Source: Syntrophobacterales bacterium (GTDB lineage: Bacteria > Desulfobacterota > Syntrophorhabdia > Syntrophorhabdales > WCHB1-27). From it: a stretch of 22,529 nt of DNA. Shown here piece after piece: positions 7,033-14,866 of this stretch; position 1 is the stretch's first letter; every line of letters begins with the position of its first letter. The stretch lies in assembly GCA_017881765.1 (NCBI GenBank), contig JADGQN010000018.1, forward strand, positions 1-22,529. The letters are read 5' to 3'. A program made the translations under genes and the position numbers. A model generated the notes under the pieces. It did no database searches. It saw nothing but the letters and a program-made list of their open reading frames with translations, and was not told where the DNA came from.

Positions 7033-7581
7033 TTACCTTAGATCGTTTAGAGTGAAGATATGTTTATACGTATAACCTTTCGATTCTATAACTTCTTTTC
7101 CGCCTTCTAGACGATCAAGAAGGACAACGAGCCCCTTGACAAGGAATCCTTCCTTTTCAGCGATATCTATTGCTTTGAGGGAGGAACCTCCCGTCGTAAC
7201 CACGTCTTCCAGGATAACTACGTTCATACCCTTTCGCAGGTTCTTGCCGCCCTCGATCCAGAGGTTGTTCCCGTGCCCTTTCGGTTCCTTGCGAATGAAA
7301 AAGCCGGGTATGGGATCGCTCGCTGCGTAGGATACCATGACCGTAGAGCAGACCAGAGGGTCCCCACCTATGCTGACACCTCCAACCGCCTCTGCGCCCG
7401 GGATCTCGCGTACTTTGTTGTACATGAGGTGACCGACAAGATACATGCCTTCAGGATTGAGCGTCGTCTCTTTGCAATCGATATAGAAGGTGCTCTTCTT
7501 GCCGCTGACCAGAGTGAAATCTCCTTCTTCGTAGGACAGGTTCTTCAGGATTCTCAGTAGTCTCTTCTTCTCTTCCTCCAC
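7033..7581 (-). CDS. pyrE: Orotate phosphoribosyltransferase
   Basis: Joins orotate to PRPP to give OMP, the fifth step of UMP synthesis; cytoplasmic. 182 aa from the GTG at 7579-7581 (VEEEKKRLLRILKNLSYEEG), which has GGGGG upstream; the reading frame continues to a TTG at 7620 but the extra residues do not fit the family. FTLVSGKKSTFYIDCKETTL is the usual N-terminal signature. VGGVSIGGDPL contacts the ligand, and VVILEDVVTTGGSSLKAI (near residue 120) is the PRPP-binding loop. FFIRKEPKGHG is the flexible catalytic-loop region. It follows purF on the same strand after 180 bp that contain a candidate promoter of its own (7661-7688). It supplies the step after pyrC-encoded dihydroorotase; pyrD is not in the window. 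Confidence 0.96.
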   Translation of the reverse strand: MEEEKKRLLRILKNLSYEEGDFTLVSGKKSTFYIDCKETTLNPEGMYLVGHLMYNKVREIPGAEAVGGVSIGGDPLVCSTVMVSYAASDPIPGFFIRKEPKGHGNNLWIEGGKNLRKGMNVVILEDVVTTGGSSLKAIDIAEKEGFLVKGLVVLLDRLEGGKEVIESKGYTYKHIFTLNDLR

Positions 7582-7620
7582 GTCACACCCCCGATGAGAT
7601 ACAGGTAAAGACTTAGACAA

Positions 7621-7761
7621 AGGTTAAGGTTGAGGTTAAGATAATGAAACAGTAAGATACACTATATCACTATATGATAAAATAAGAACGCTTACTTTTT
7701 TCCCCAGCCTCAGCCTAATTTTCTAGCCGTCAGCCCGTTTCTCCTTAGCCTTAACCTTAAC
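7621..7761. repeat. Inverted AGGTTA hexamer arrays flanking the purF-pyrE gap
   Basis: At the left end (7621-7638) are three hexamers, AGGTTA AGGTTG AGGTTA. At the right end (about 7744-7761), read on the minus strand, are AGGTTA AGGTTA AGGCTA; the purF TAG stop runs directly into this array. The two arms are inverted relative to each other, with about 105 bp between. The interior holds a tandem 8-mer (CACTATAT at 7660-7667 and 7668-7675) and further AGCCT repeats. Related CTTAACCTT/CTCAACCTT words recur at 21881-21942. Confidence 0.5.
7661..7688 (-). promoter_or_regulatory. Candidate pyrE promoter
   Basis: On the minus strand TTCTTA (7683-7688) is followed after 16 nt by TATAGT (7661-7666, 5 of 6 to consensus). 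A second TATAGT lies at 7669-7674. The predicted start would be about 75 nt upstream of the pyrE GTG, giving pyrE transcription independent of purF. The -35 match is weak. Confidence 0.4.
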
Positions 7762-9162
7762 CTATTTTTTGTCCTGCACAAACAGTTCCATCTGCTCAAG
7801 TTCCATACCCCATGGAAAGCGCAGGGGGTAGTGGCCCGAGAAACAGGCATCGCAAAAGTTGTAGCTAAACGAGTCAGCACCGTTTCCTATTGCCCGTTTC
7901 ATGCCATCGATGCTTAGATACTCCAGCGTATCAGAGGTCATGTAGGTATTGATCTCCTCCACCTCGTGGGAGGACGCTATCAGCTCGCTGCGGCTCGGGG
8001 TGTCAATGCCATAAAAACAGGGAAACTGTGTCGGCGGGGACGTAACCCTGAAGTGTATCTCTTTGGCCCCTTGCTGGCGCAACATTTTGATGATCTTGCG
8101 ACCCGTGGTTGCCCGGACGATCGAGTCGTCTACGACGACGATCTTCTTTCCCCGCACCGTCTCATGATCGGCGTTCAGCTTTAGCTTCACGCCGAAGTGT
8201 CTGATCGACTCTTTGGGTTCGATGAAGGTCCTGCCCACGTAGTGGTTCCTGATCAGCCCCATCTCAAAGGGTATGCCGGTAGCCTGGGCATATCCTATGG
8301 CCGCGCTGATCCCGGAATCGGGTATTGGTATGACAAGGTCGGCATCAATCGCGCTCTCTTTTGCCAGCTCCCTGCCAAAGGCCTTTCTCACGCCGTACAC
8401 GGTTCTTCCGAATACATCGCTGTCGGGTCTCGCAAAGTAGATGTATTCAAAAATGCAGAAGCGGGGTGCAGCCTTTTTGAGAGGTTTGAACGACCGAGCA
8501 CCATCTTTAGTGATATGGAGTATCTCGCCGGGTTCTATTTCCCGCAGATAACTGGCTTCCACAAGATCAAAGGCGCACGTCTCACTCGCCACGACGAAGG
8601 AATCCTTCAGCTTTCCGAGCACGAGCGGCCGAAAGCCGTACGGGTCCCGCACGGCGATCATCTCCTTGTCGGTGAGGAGCAGTAGCGAATAAGAGCCCTC
8701 AACGCGCCGGAGTGCGCTGATAAGCCGCTCCAGGGTTGAGTTCTCGTGAGAGAGTGCTATGAGGTGGACGATCACCTCGGTATCCATGTTCGACTGGAAG
8801 ATGGAGCCGTAATTTTGAAGTTCATCCCGGATGATTTTCGCGTTCGTGAGGTTGCCGTTGTGGGCGATAGCAAGAGGGCCCTTTGCGTACTCTACGAGAA
8901 AGGGCTGTGCGTTCTTGATGTCGCTCGAACCCGCGGTCGAATACCTGACGTGACCTATAGCCGCGTTTCCCCTCAGCTTCTCCAGGGTAGGCTCATCAAA
9001 AATATCGGACACAAGACCCATTTCTCTGTGTGAGTAGACGCTGTAGCCGTCTGTACTGACCATCCCGGCGCTCTCCTGCCCTCTGTGCTGGAGCGAGTGG
9101 AGCCCGAGATAGGCGATATTCGATGCTTCGCTATGATTAAAAATGCCGAAAATGCCGCACAT
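7762..9162 (-). CDS. purF: Amidophosphoribosyltransferase (PurF), [4Fe-4S] type
   Basis: First committed step of purine synthesis: PRPP plus glutamine gives 5-phosphoribosylamine; cytoplasmic. 466 aa. The frame opens MCGIFGIF, so Met removal exposes the Cys2 nucleophile of the N-terminal glutaminase, with no propeptide to cut. LQHRGQESAGM and GHVRYSTAGSS follow. The phosphoribosyltransferase half has VVVDDSIVRATTG as PRPP loop (about residue 345). Four Cys match the iron-sulfur ligands of Bacillus subtilis PurF: in FCIFEYIYFARPDS, in FPCFYGID, and the pair in FCDACFSGHYP, suggesting an oxygen-labile cluster. The start lies one nucleotide after the stop of the macrodomain gene, and its GGAG Shine-Dalgarno is inside that gene's last codons, so translation of the two is probably coupled. 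Confidence 0.98.
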   Translation of the reverse strand: MCGIFGIFNHSEASNIAYLGLHSLQHRGQESAGMVSTDGYSVYSHREMGLVSDIFDEPTLEKLRGNAAIGHVRYSTAGSSDIKNAQPFLVEYAKGPLAIAHNGNLTNAKIIRDELQNYGSIFQSNMDTEVIVHLIALSHENSTLERLISALRRVEGSYSLLLLTDKEMIAVRDPYGFRPLVLGKLKDSFVVASETCAFDLVEASYLREIEPGEILHITKDGARSFKPLKKAAPRFCIFEYIYFARPDSDVFGRTVYGVRKAFGRELAKESAIDADLVIPIPDSGISAAIGYAQATGIPFEMGLIRNHYVGRTFIEPKESIRHFGVKLKLNADHETVRGKKIVVVDDSIVRATTGRKIIKMLRQQGAKEIHFRVTSPPTQFPCFYGIDTPSRSELIASSHEVEEINTYMTSDTLEYLSIDGMKRAIGNGADSFSYNFCDACFSGHYPLRFPWGMELEQMELFVQDKK

Positions 9163-9163
9163 G

Positions 9164-9736
9164 TTATGACTCCAACCCTATCAGTTCTAATTCCTTTTCG
9201 AAAAAGCCGATGATGTCCGCATCCATCAGACAGATATCGATTTCTTTCAGTGACGTTTTTTCCGACCCTAGAAAGGAGCTGATTTCCTCGACGATGATAT
9301 GGGCACAGGCCGCTTTCGGGAAACCGAAAATGCCTGCGCTGATGGCCGGCATGGCAATGCTTTCAAAACCCCTCTCTGAGGCCAATTTCAGCGTGTTGCG
9401 GACGGCAGACCTGAGCTTTACCTCTTCGTCACCCTCACCCCACATAGGGCCCACGGTATGGACGACGAAGCGGGCCTTCAGCGCACCGGCGCCCGTTATC
9501 GCCGCTTTGCCAACGGGCACAAAGCCTATTCTGTTACTCTCTTCCTGGATGATCCTGCCCCCTTTTCTCACGATGGCACCCGCCACCCCGCCTCCGTGCT
9601 GGAGGTGCGAATTGGCGGCATTGACAACAGCATCGGTACGAGCTTCGGTCAGGTCCCCCCGCAAGATACGCAGACGAACCCCATTGATCGTCACCTCTTT
9701 GAGGGCTTGCATGGTCTGGTCAATAGGTTGGCTCAT
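9164..9736 (-). CDS. Macrodomain protein (ADP-ribose binding, likely hydrolase)
   Basis: 190 aa single macrodomain. Motifs are LRGDLTEARTDAVVNAANSH (about residues 24-43), then HGGGVAGAIVRKGG, the glycine-rich loop that holds the ADP-ribose phosphates, and MPAISAGIFGFP near residue 130. Together these place it with MacroD/YmdB-type proteins. That group removes ADP-ribose from proteins or cleaves O-acetyl-ADP-ribose; the substrate here is not known. The N-terminus is slightly longer than the domain, and no strong Shine-Dalgarno precedes the ATG at 9734-9736, so a start a few codons later (Met9) is possible. It is followed after one nucleotide by purF and diverges from recG across a 79-bp AT-rich gap. 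Confidence 0.92.
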   Translation of the reverse strand: MSQPIDQTMQALKEVTINGVRLRILRGDLTEARTDAVVNAANSHLQHGGGVAGAIVRKGGRIIQEESNRIGFVPVGKAAITGAGALKARFVVHTVGPMWGEGDEEVKLRSAVRNTLKLASERGFESIAMPAISAGIFGFPKAACAHIIVEEISSFLGSEKTSLKEIDICLMDADIIGFFEKELELIGLES

Positions 9737-9779
9737 GGTCTGTGGAAATATATGTCGATCTATGTCTCAGTCGCGTGCG

Positions 9780-9808
9780 TTGCTTGCCCAGATATTGTAA
9801 TATAAAAT
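9780..9808 (+). promoter_or_regulatory. Candidate recG promoter
   Basis: TTGCTT (9780-9785), a 17-nt spacer and TAAAAT (9803-9808, 5 of 6). The expected start site falls about 7 nt on, at 9815-9816, exactly at the recG ATG, which has no Shine-Dalgarno. This suggests a leaderless recG transcript. Confidence 0.5.
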
Positions 9809-9815
9809 CAGCGTA

Positions 9816-11912
9816 ATGGAAATAGGCAATTCGTCACCTATCCTAACCTCTGTCGGTATGCTTAACGGCGTGGGTCCCAAGATTGCCGTGCTCCTTCAGC
9901 AGCGGGGCATACAGACCGTGGAAGATCTCTTCTACTTCTGTCCGACGCGGTACGAGGACAGAAGAGTTATCCGTGCCATCGGCACGGTACCGGAGGGTGA
10001 GCGGGCAACGCTGCTCGGGAAAGTGGTAACCTCCAAGGAGCATTATTCCAGGGCTTCCCGGCGAAGACTCCGCACGGCAGTCCTGGACGACGGGACCGGC
10101 AACATCACCTTAAAATGGTTCCGCTTCGTCCGGCAATACCTTCGGACACTTTGCAGGAAGGGTAACCTGCTCCTGGTCACCGGGGAGGTCAGACGCTTCG
10201 GCGACGGCTTTGAGATGGTGCACCCCGACGTCTTTCTTGTGGAAGATGAGCATGACGTGAGCGAGCGCCAGGGGGTGTTGCCCATCTACCCTACGATAGA
10301 AGGGCTCAAACAGGGAACACTGAGGCGCATCATAAAGGCGGCTTTTGATGAGCATGGTAATCATATTCAGAGCTTTATTCCCGCTGCCGTCGAGAAGAGT
10401 CAAGCTGTTCCCAGCCTGAATGACGCCCTGGTGAACCTTCATACTCCGGATGAGAGTATCCTCAACGAAGGCTTACGAGAGGGGTACCGGAAGCGCCTCA
10501 TCCTTGAAGAGTTCTTTCTCTTTCAGGTTGCGCTTTTGCTGAAGGGCCGCCAGATAAAGCAGGACAGAGGTATAAGTTTCAAAAGCGGGGGTCCGTTACA
10601 CAGTTCCTTCAAGGCCGGCCTTCCCTTCCCGTTGACGCCGGCCCAGAAAAGGGTACTGGAAGAGATCATGTCGGATATGGAGAAACCTGAGTCCATGAAC
10701 CGTCTCCTTCAAGGAGATGTCGGCTGCGGCAAAACGGTTTGTGGAGTTGCAGCCGCATGCATTGCGCTCGACAGCGGATACCAGGTTGCATTCCTGGCGC
10801 CCACGGAAATTCTCGCGGAACAGCAGTATCTGAGCATCCACAGAAGCTTCGAGGCTTTGGGCATGCAGCCGGTGCTCCTGCGGGGAGCTGTCAGCCGGCG
10901 TGACAGGGAGCCTCTGCTCAAAGGGATTAAGGAGGGAAGGATTCCCATCGTAGTGGGCACCCATGCCTTGCTCCAGGAGGACGTGAAATTCAAAAACCTC
11001 GGATTTGCGATCATAGACGAGCAACACCGTTTTGGCGTGCTGCAGCGCAAGACGCTGATGGAGAAGGGACTCAATCCCGACGTGCTCGTTATGACCGCCA
11101 CCCCGATCCCGCGGACGCTCGCTATGGTGGTTTTCGGAGATCTGGACGTGAGTGTGATCGACGGGATGCCGGAGGGCAGGCAGAAGATCGTCACAAAAGT
11201 GTTCAATGAAGCAGGCAGGGAAAAGGCATACAAGCTGGCGGAGGAGGAACTGCGCGCCGGCAGACAGGCGTTTTTTGTCTACCCGCTGGTCGATGAGTCG
11301 GACTCCTCCGAGCTGCTAGCCGCAACGAAAATGGCTTCACACTTGAAGAAGACCACCTTTTCTCAGTACCGGATCGGACTGCTGCATGGCAGGATGAAGG
11401 CTGAGGAGAAGGAGGAGATTATGCTCTCCTTCAGGCGGGGCGACATCGATATTCTCGTTTGCACAACGGTGATAGAGGTCGGGATCGATATCCCGAATGC
11501 AACCGTGATGCTTGTTGAGCATGCTGAGCGTTTCGGACTCTCACAACTCCACCAGTTGAGAGGGCGTGTCGGCAGGGGACCCTATCCATCGAAATGTTTG
11601 CTCATTGCTGCTGCCAAGCAGACAACAACAGCGAAACGAAGGCTCCGGATCATGGAGCAGACCCAGGATGGCTTCAGGATCGCGGAGGAAGACATGGAGA
11701 TACGGGGTCCGGGAGATATGCTAGGCGTTCGGCAAGCCGGCATCCCGAGGTTCAGGATAGGCGATATTGTGCGAAATGGGGACATCATGGGGCGTGCTCG
11801 CGCTATGGCTGAGGCCTGGATATGCGACGCCCCGGCAACAGAGTTAATCCGTATCGGTGAAGAGTCGACGCGCAGGTGGGGTGCGAACCTGGAACTGTAC
11901 GAAGTGCTCTAA
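9816..11912 (+). CDS. recG: ATP-dependent DNA helicase RecG
   Basis: Remodels stalled replication forks and Holliday junctions; cytoplasmic. 698 aa, full length. The N-terminal wedge/OB domain includes GVGPKIAVLLQQRGI (a helix-hairpin-helix-like start) and VVTSKEHYS. The SF2 motor has Walker A LLQGDVGCGKTVCG (about residue 300), the IIDEQHRFGV box II, MTATPIPRTL, and in the second half FVYPLVDES, TVIEVGIDIPNATVML and QLHQLRGRVGRG. The C-terminal block DGFRIAEEDMEIRGPGDMLG is RecG/Mfd-like. The ATG at 9816 has no Shine-Dalgarno but a promoter-like sequence ends 8 nt before it, so the mRNA may be leaderless. It stands alone on the plus strand between the macrodomain gene and secF; a palindromic element begins directly after its stop codon. 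Confidence 0.97.
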   Translation: MEIGNSSPILTSVGMLNGVGPKIAVLLQQRGIQTVEDLFYFCPTRYEDRRVIRAIGTVPEGERATLLGKVVTSKEHYSRASRRRLRTAVLDDGTGNITLKWFRFVRQYLRTLCRKGNLLLVTGEVRRFGDGFEMVHPDVFLVEDEHDVSERQGVLPIYPTIEGLKQGTLRRIIKAAFDEHGNHIQSFIPAAVEKSQAVPSLNDALVNLHTPDESILNEGLREGYRKRLILEEFFLFQVALLLKGRQIKQDRGISFKSGGPLHSSFKAGLPFPLTPAQKRVLEEIMSDMEKPESMNRLLQGDVGCGKTVCGVAAACIALDSGYQVAFLAPTEILAEQQYLSIHRSFEALGMQPVLLRGAVSRRDREPLLKGIKEGRIPIVVGTHALLQEDVKFKNLGFAIIDEQHRFGVLQRKTLMEKGLNPDVLVMTATPIPRTLAMVVFGDLDVSVIDGMPEGRQKIVTKVFNEAGREKAYKLAEEELRAGRQAFFVYPLVDESDSSELLAATKMASHLKKTTFSQYRIGLLHGRMKAEEKEEIMLSFRRGDIDILVCTTVIEVGIDIPNATVMLVEHAERFGLSQLHQLRGRVGRGPYPSKCLLIAAAKQTTTAKRRLRIMEQTQDGFRIAEEDMEIRGPGDMLGVRQAGIPRFRIGDIVRNGDIMGRARAMAEAWICDAPATELIRIGEESTRRWGANLELYEVL

Positions 11913-12133
11913 TACCAATTCGCCTTCAAGTGCATACCTTCCGGGTACCCACCACCGGTGGGTGTGCTGCGTCCTTACAGGATGCTTCCTTCCAGGATGC
12001 TTCGCTAGCGCTATCGCTCTCCTCGACGTACTTCTGAGTACGCCCGGGTACCCCCCGCTTGCGGGTGGGGCTCCTCGCTGCCGCCCGGTACCCGGCCGAA
12101 GGCTGGGTGGTCCATCTTAAATGCAAATTGGTA
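11913..12133. repeat. Dispersed palindromic element, copy 2 (after recG)
   Basis: Terminal inverted repeats at 11913-11930 (TACCAATTCGCCTTCAAG) and 12116-12133 match at 15 of 18 positions. A second stem pairs 11937-11949 (CCTTCCGGGTACC) with 12087-12102. The central hairpin is 12027-12042 (CGTACT, TCTG, AGTACG), and other hairpins include CCCACC/GGTGGG near 11948-11962. This copy is about 75 bp longer than the others because it contains a tandem 15-bp unit starting AGGATGCTTC (11979 and 11994). It starts at the base after the recG TAA. TAA flanks both ends, but this is not seen at other copies. Confidence 0.8.
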
Positions 12134-12227
12134 TAAGAGACAGGGTTCTTGGGTCCCTAGAGGATGTTCCGCTATCGCCATCACGGGTCAAGGTTAAAGA
12201 AAAGTCCGGGAACATCCGGGAGATCGA
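12134..12227. other. Gap downstream of recG and secF with a 9-bp inverted repeat
   Basis: With the element at 11913-12133 this makes up the 315-bp stretch between the convergent recG and secF genes. GGATGTTCC (12162-12170) is perfectly inverted at GGAACATCC (12209-12217) around 38 nt. No T-tract follows on either strand, so a canonical intrinsic terminator for secF is not evident. No credible coding frame is present. Confidence 0.4.
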
Positions 12228-13136
12228 TTACGCTGCCCTTTTTCTCCAGATATAGACGAGCGGGCTTGCCACAAAAATCGAGGAATACGTACCGACCAGA
12301 ACACCGATAAAAAGGGCGAGCGAAAACTCGAAGAGCACCTCTCCGCCCAATGCGAGCAGGGCTGCGAGCACGAGTAAGACCGTCAAGGACGTGATCAACG
12401 TTCTGCTCAGCACCTCGTTGATGCTCCTATTGATCACGCTGCCGAATTCATCCCTCGACTTCATCTTACCCATATTTTCTCTTATCCTGTCAAAAACAAC
12501 AACCGTGTCCGTGAGGGAATAGCCCGCTACGGTCAGCAGCGCTGTGATGAACAGGATATTCATCTCGAGGTTGAGTACATAAAAGAGACCGAGCATGGCG
12601 AGCACATCATGGAAAGTCGCGATAGTTGCCGCGATACCGAATATAAACGTGAAGCGCCACCAGATATAAGCGACGATGCAGAGCATGGCAAGAACGATGG
12701 CGATAACCGCATCCTTTTTCAGTTCCTTACCAACGCTGGCTCCCACCATGTTTGCCGACAAAATCTCGAACTTCTTATCCTTGAAGGAAGCAGAAAGTAT
12801 CTTGCTCACCTTATCCGTTGTTTTCTCCTGGGCAGTATCGGCCAATTTCGTCTTTATCAGAAAATCTCTCGTTCCCGTCACTTCCTGTATCTGGACATCA
12901 CCGATGCCGCCCTGCAGCAGCGCCGTGCGCACATCATGGATCGGCACCTGGGCGCTGAACCTGATCTGCAGGGCCGTACCTCCGGTGAAATCAACGCTCT
13001 CATTTGCCCTTCCGAGAAGCACCATGACGAAAGCCAGAAGCCCGAGCCCGACGAGTACAAACGAAAGGATAAAGGCCTTTTTTCTGAGCCCGATGAAATC
13101 TATATTCGTCTTTTTAACGATCTCGATGAATGCCAT
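12228..13136 (-). CDS. secF: Protein translocase subunit SecF
   Basis: Inner-membrane partner of SecD that uses the ion gradient to complete protein export through SecYEG. 302 aa. The first membrane segment is about residues 24-42, followed by the conserved VDFTGGTALQIRF and a short periplasmic domain. Five further membrane segments include GYSLTDTVVVFDRIRENM near residue 210 and RSINEVLSRTLITSL, both SecF signatures. Its ATG (13134-13136) shares a base with the secD stop (TGATG), so the two are translationally coupled. It is the last gene of the minus-strand unit. Confidence 0.98.
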   Translation of the reverse strand: MAFIEIVKKTNIDFIGLRKKAFILSFVLVGLGLLAFVMVLLGRANESVDFTGGTALQIRFSAQVPIHDVRTALLQGGIGDVQIQEVTGTRDFLIKTKLADTAQEKTTDKVSKILSASFKDKKFEILSANMVGASVGKELKKDAVIAIVLAMLCIVAYIWWRFTFIFGIAATIATFHDVLAMLGLFYVLNLEMNILFITALLTVAGYSLTDTVVVFDRIRENMGKMKSRDEFGSVINRSINEVLSRTLITSLTVLLVLAALLALGGEVLFEFSLALFIGVLVGTYSSIFVASPLVYIWRKRAA

Positions 13137-14731
13137 CAGATGCTTAAACTCCTCGGCTTATATTTCTGCAGAATCCAGTCAAAAATCACTTTGGACCCAA
13201 AAACAGCGGTGAAAAGGTTGATTACAATACCTATGCTCAGCGTGACGGCAAAACCCTTTATGGGCCCGGTGCCGAACATGAACAGGATGAACGTGGTTAT
13301 GAGGGTCGTGATGTGGGCATCGAAAATGGTTACCCACGCCTTCGAATAGCCTCCATCGATGGCTGCCCTGACCGTTTTGCCGAGCCGCAACTCTTCCCGT
13401 ATCCTCTCAAAGATAAGCACATTCGTATCAACGCCTATACCCATGGTGAGTATGATGCCGGCGATGCCCGGCAGGGTCATCGTTGCCTTCAAAGCGGCAA
13501 ATGCGCCTAGGAGATATACCATATTCACGAAGAGAACGATATCAGCCACGCTCCCCGAGGCCTTATAGTAGAAAAGCATGAACAGGATGATCAGTACGGC
13601 CCCCAGGATGGCCGCATAAACGCCCCTTCGAATAGAATCCTGACCCAGGGCAGGGCCTATGGTAATATTCTGTATCACCTTTACGGGTGCGGGCAAAGCG
13701 CCGGCCCTCAGCACAATGGCCAGGTCTGAAGCTTCGTCCATGGTAAAACTACCGGTGATCTGTGCCTTCCCGCCCGAAATCCGCTCCCTGATGGCCGGGG
13801 CCGAGTAAACTGTATTGTCGAGAACGATGGCCAGTCGTTTGCTCACGTTCGCACCGGTTATCTGATCAAAGAGCCGAGCCCCCTCACTGCTGAACTCAAT
13901 CGACACTTCCGGTTCACCGCCCATCTGGCCGCCGATCCTCACTCTTGCATCGGTGAGCAGATCCCCGGTCATCATGCTCTGCTTCTTGACAAGGATTGGG
14001 GTCGTGGAGGTAATCCCCGTCTCCCTGTTCCTCGACTTCATCTGCAATACTTCGTCACCCTCAGGCACGACATTCGTGGCGGAGAACTTCGCGGCGTTAT
14101 CCTCGTCTACAAGCTTGAATTCGAGCTGCGCGGTCCTGCCTATCAACTCCAGTGCCCGTTCCGGATCCTTTACCCCGGGGAGCTGGACAAGGATCTGATC
14201 CTCTCCCTGCTGGGCGATAACCGGTTCCGAGACACCGAACTGATCGATTCTGTTCCGGATCGTCTCCAGGGCCTGGTGGACCGCATTTTCCTTGAGGTGA
14301 GCAACCTCTTTTTCGACCATAGTCAGATCAATCGAGAGCACATCCCCCTCGGTTCTGCTCGCAGCCACTTTCAGGTCGGGGTATTCCTTGCCCAGGAGAT
14401 TGTAAAGCTTCTCCTTCTGGTCTGCCTTTATCGAGACGGAAATGAGGCCGCCCTTTCTCTCAAGATTCAAGAACCGCAAGCCCTCTCGGATCATGCCGTC
14501 TTTGAGTCCGTTGAATTTCCGGTCGGTCATGTTCTCCATCATCTTGGATGTGTCCATGGCCAGAAGCAAATGCATGCCGCCCTTAAGGTCAAGGCCCAGG
14601 CGTATCTTGTCGCTCGGAAGATAGCGTTTCCAAGCCCCTTTCAGTTCGACAAAGTTGGGCACAAGAAAGACAGCGAAAATAACGAGAAATACCAATACGA
14701 GAATAGCTCGAAACTTCAGTGACTTGAGCAC
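13136..14731 (-). CDS. secD: Protein translocase subunit SecD
   Basis: 531 aa inner-membrane protein with a large periplasmic P1 domain. The first membrane helix is about residues 9-27. LGLDLKGGMHLLL follows at 45-57, and the P1 region contains RNRIDQFGVSEPVIAQQGEDQILVQ-type sequence (near residue 190). The C-terminal half holds five membrane segments with TLPGIAGIILTMGIGVDTNVLIFERI, where the Asp is thought to take part in ion coupling. The start is a GTG at 14729-14731 preceded by TGAGGTA, a usable ribosome site; no upstream ATG fits. yajC, often next to secD, is absent here. A promoter-like sequence with perfect TTGACA lies at 14783-14809, so secDF is probably transcribed on its own. Confidence 0.98.
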   Translation of the reverse strand: MLKSLKFRAILVLVFLVIFAVFLVPNFVELKGAWKRYLPSDKIRLGLDLKGGMHLLLAMDTSKMMENMTDRKFNGLKDGMIREGLRFLNLERKGGLISVSIKADQKEKLYNLLGKEYPDLKVAASRTEGDVLSIDLTMVEKEVAHLKENAVHQALETIRNRIDQFGVSEPVIAQQGEDQILVQLPGVKDPERALELIGRTAQLEFKLVDEDNAAKFSATNVVPEGDEVLQMKSRNRETGITSTTPILVKKQSMMTGDLLTDARVRIGGQMGGEPEVSIEFSSEGARLFDQITGANVSKRLAIVLDNTVYSAPAIRERISGGKAQITGSFTMDEASDLAIVLRAGALPAPVKVIQNITIGPALGQDSIRRGVYAAILGAVLIILFMLFYYKASGSVADIVLFVNMVYLLGAFAALKATMTLPGIAGIILTMGIGVDTNVLIFERIREELRLGKTVRAAIDGGYSKAWVTIFDAHITTLITTFILFMFGTGPIKGFAVTLSIGIVINLFTAVFGSKVIFDWILQKYKPRSLSI

Positions 14732-14782
14732 CTAGTACCTCAGTAGACGAAGTCGCGCGGAAGCACGCAAAAGTGTAAGAAA

Positions 14783-14809
14783 CTTATAATCATCGAGCCG
14801 AATTGTCAA
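14783..14809 (-). promoter_or_regulatory. Candidate secDF promoter
   Basis: On the minus strand a perfect TTGACA (14804-14809) is followed after 15 nt by TATAAG (14783-14788, 5 of 6 to consensus). The spacer is two short of optimal. It lies about 50 nt upstream of the secD GTG in the only sizeable gap before it. Confidence 0.5.
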
Positions 14810-14866
14810 GAGAATTCTCTGGCATGCGCTTCCGGCAAGGGCGCCGGCCGATCATCGATCACGAGA

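Noticed and set aside
9210..9800. 196-codon plus-strand open frame opposite the macrodomain gene
   Set aside because: Ser/Pro/Thr-rich shadow translation with no domain; the macrodomain on the other strand is clearly real.
11910..12136. TAA on both sides of palindromic copy 2 as a target-site duplication
   Set aside because: One side is the recG stop codon, and copies 1 and 3 have no matching duplication, so transposition is not shown.
4320..14809. Identical 13-mer TTGACAATTCGGC at 4320-4332 (plus) and 14797-14809 (minus), both at candidate promoters
   Set aside because: Several shared 13-mers are expected by chance in a window of this size counting both strands, so this does not show a shared regulator.
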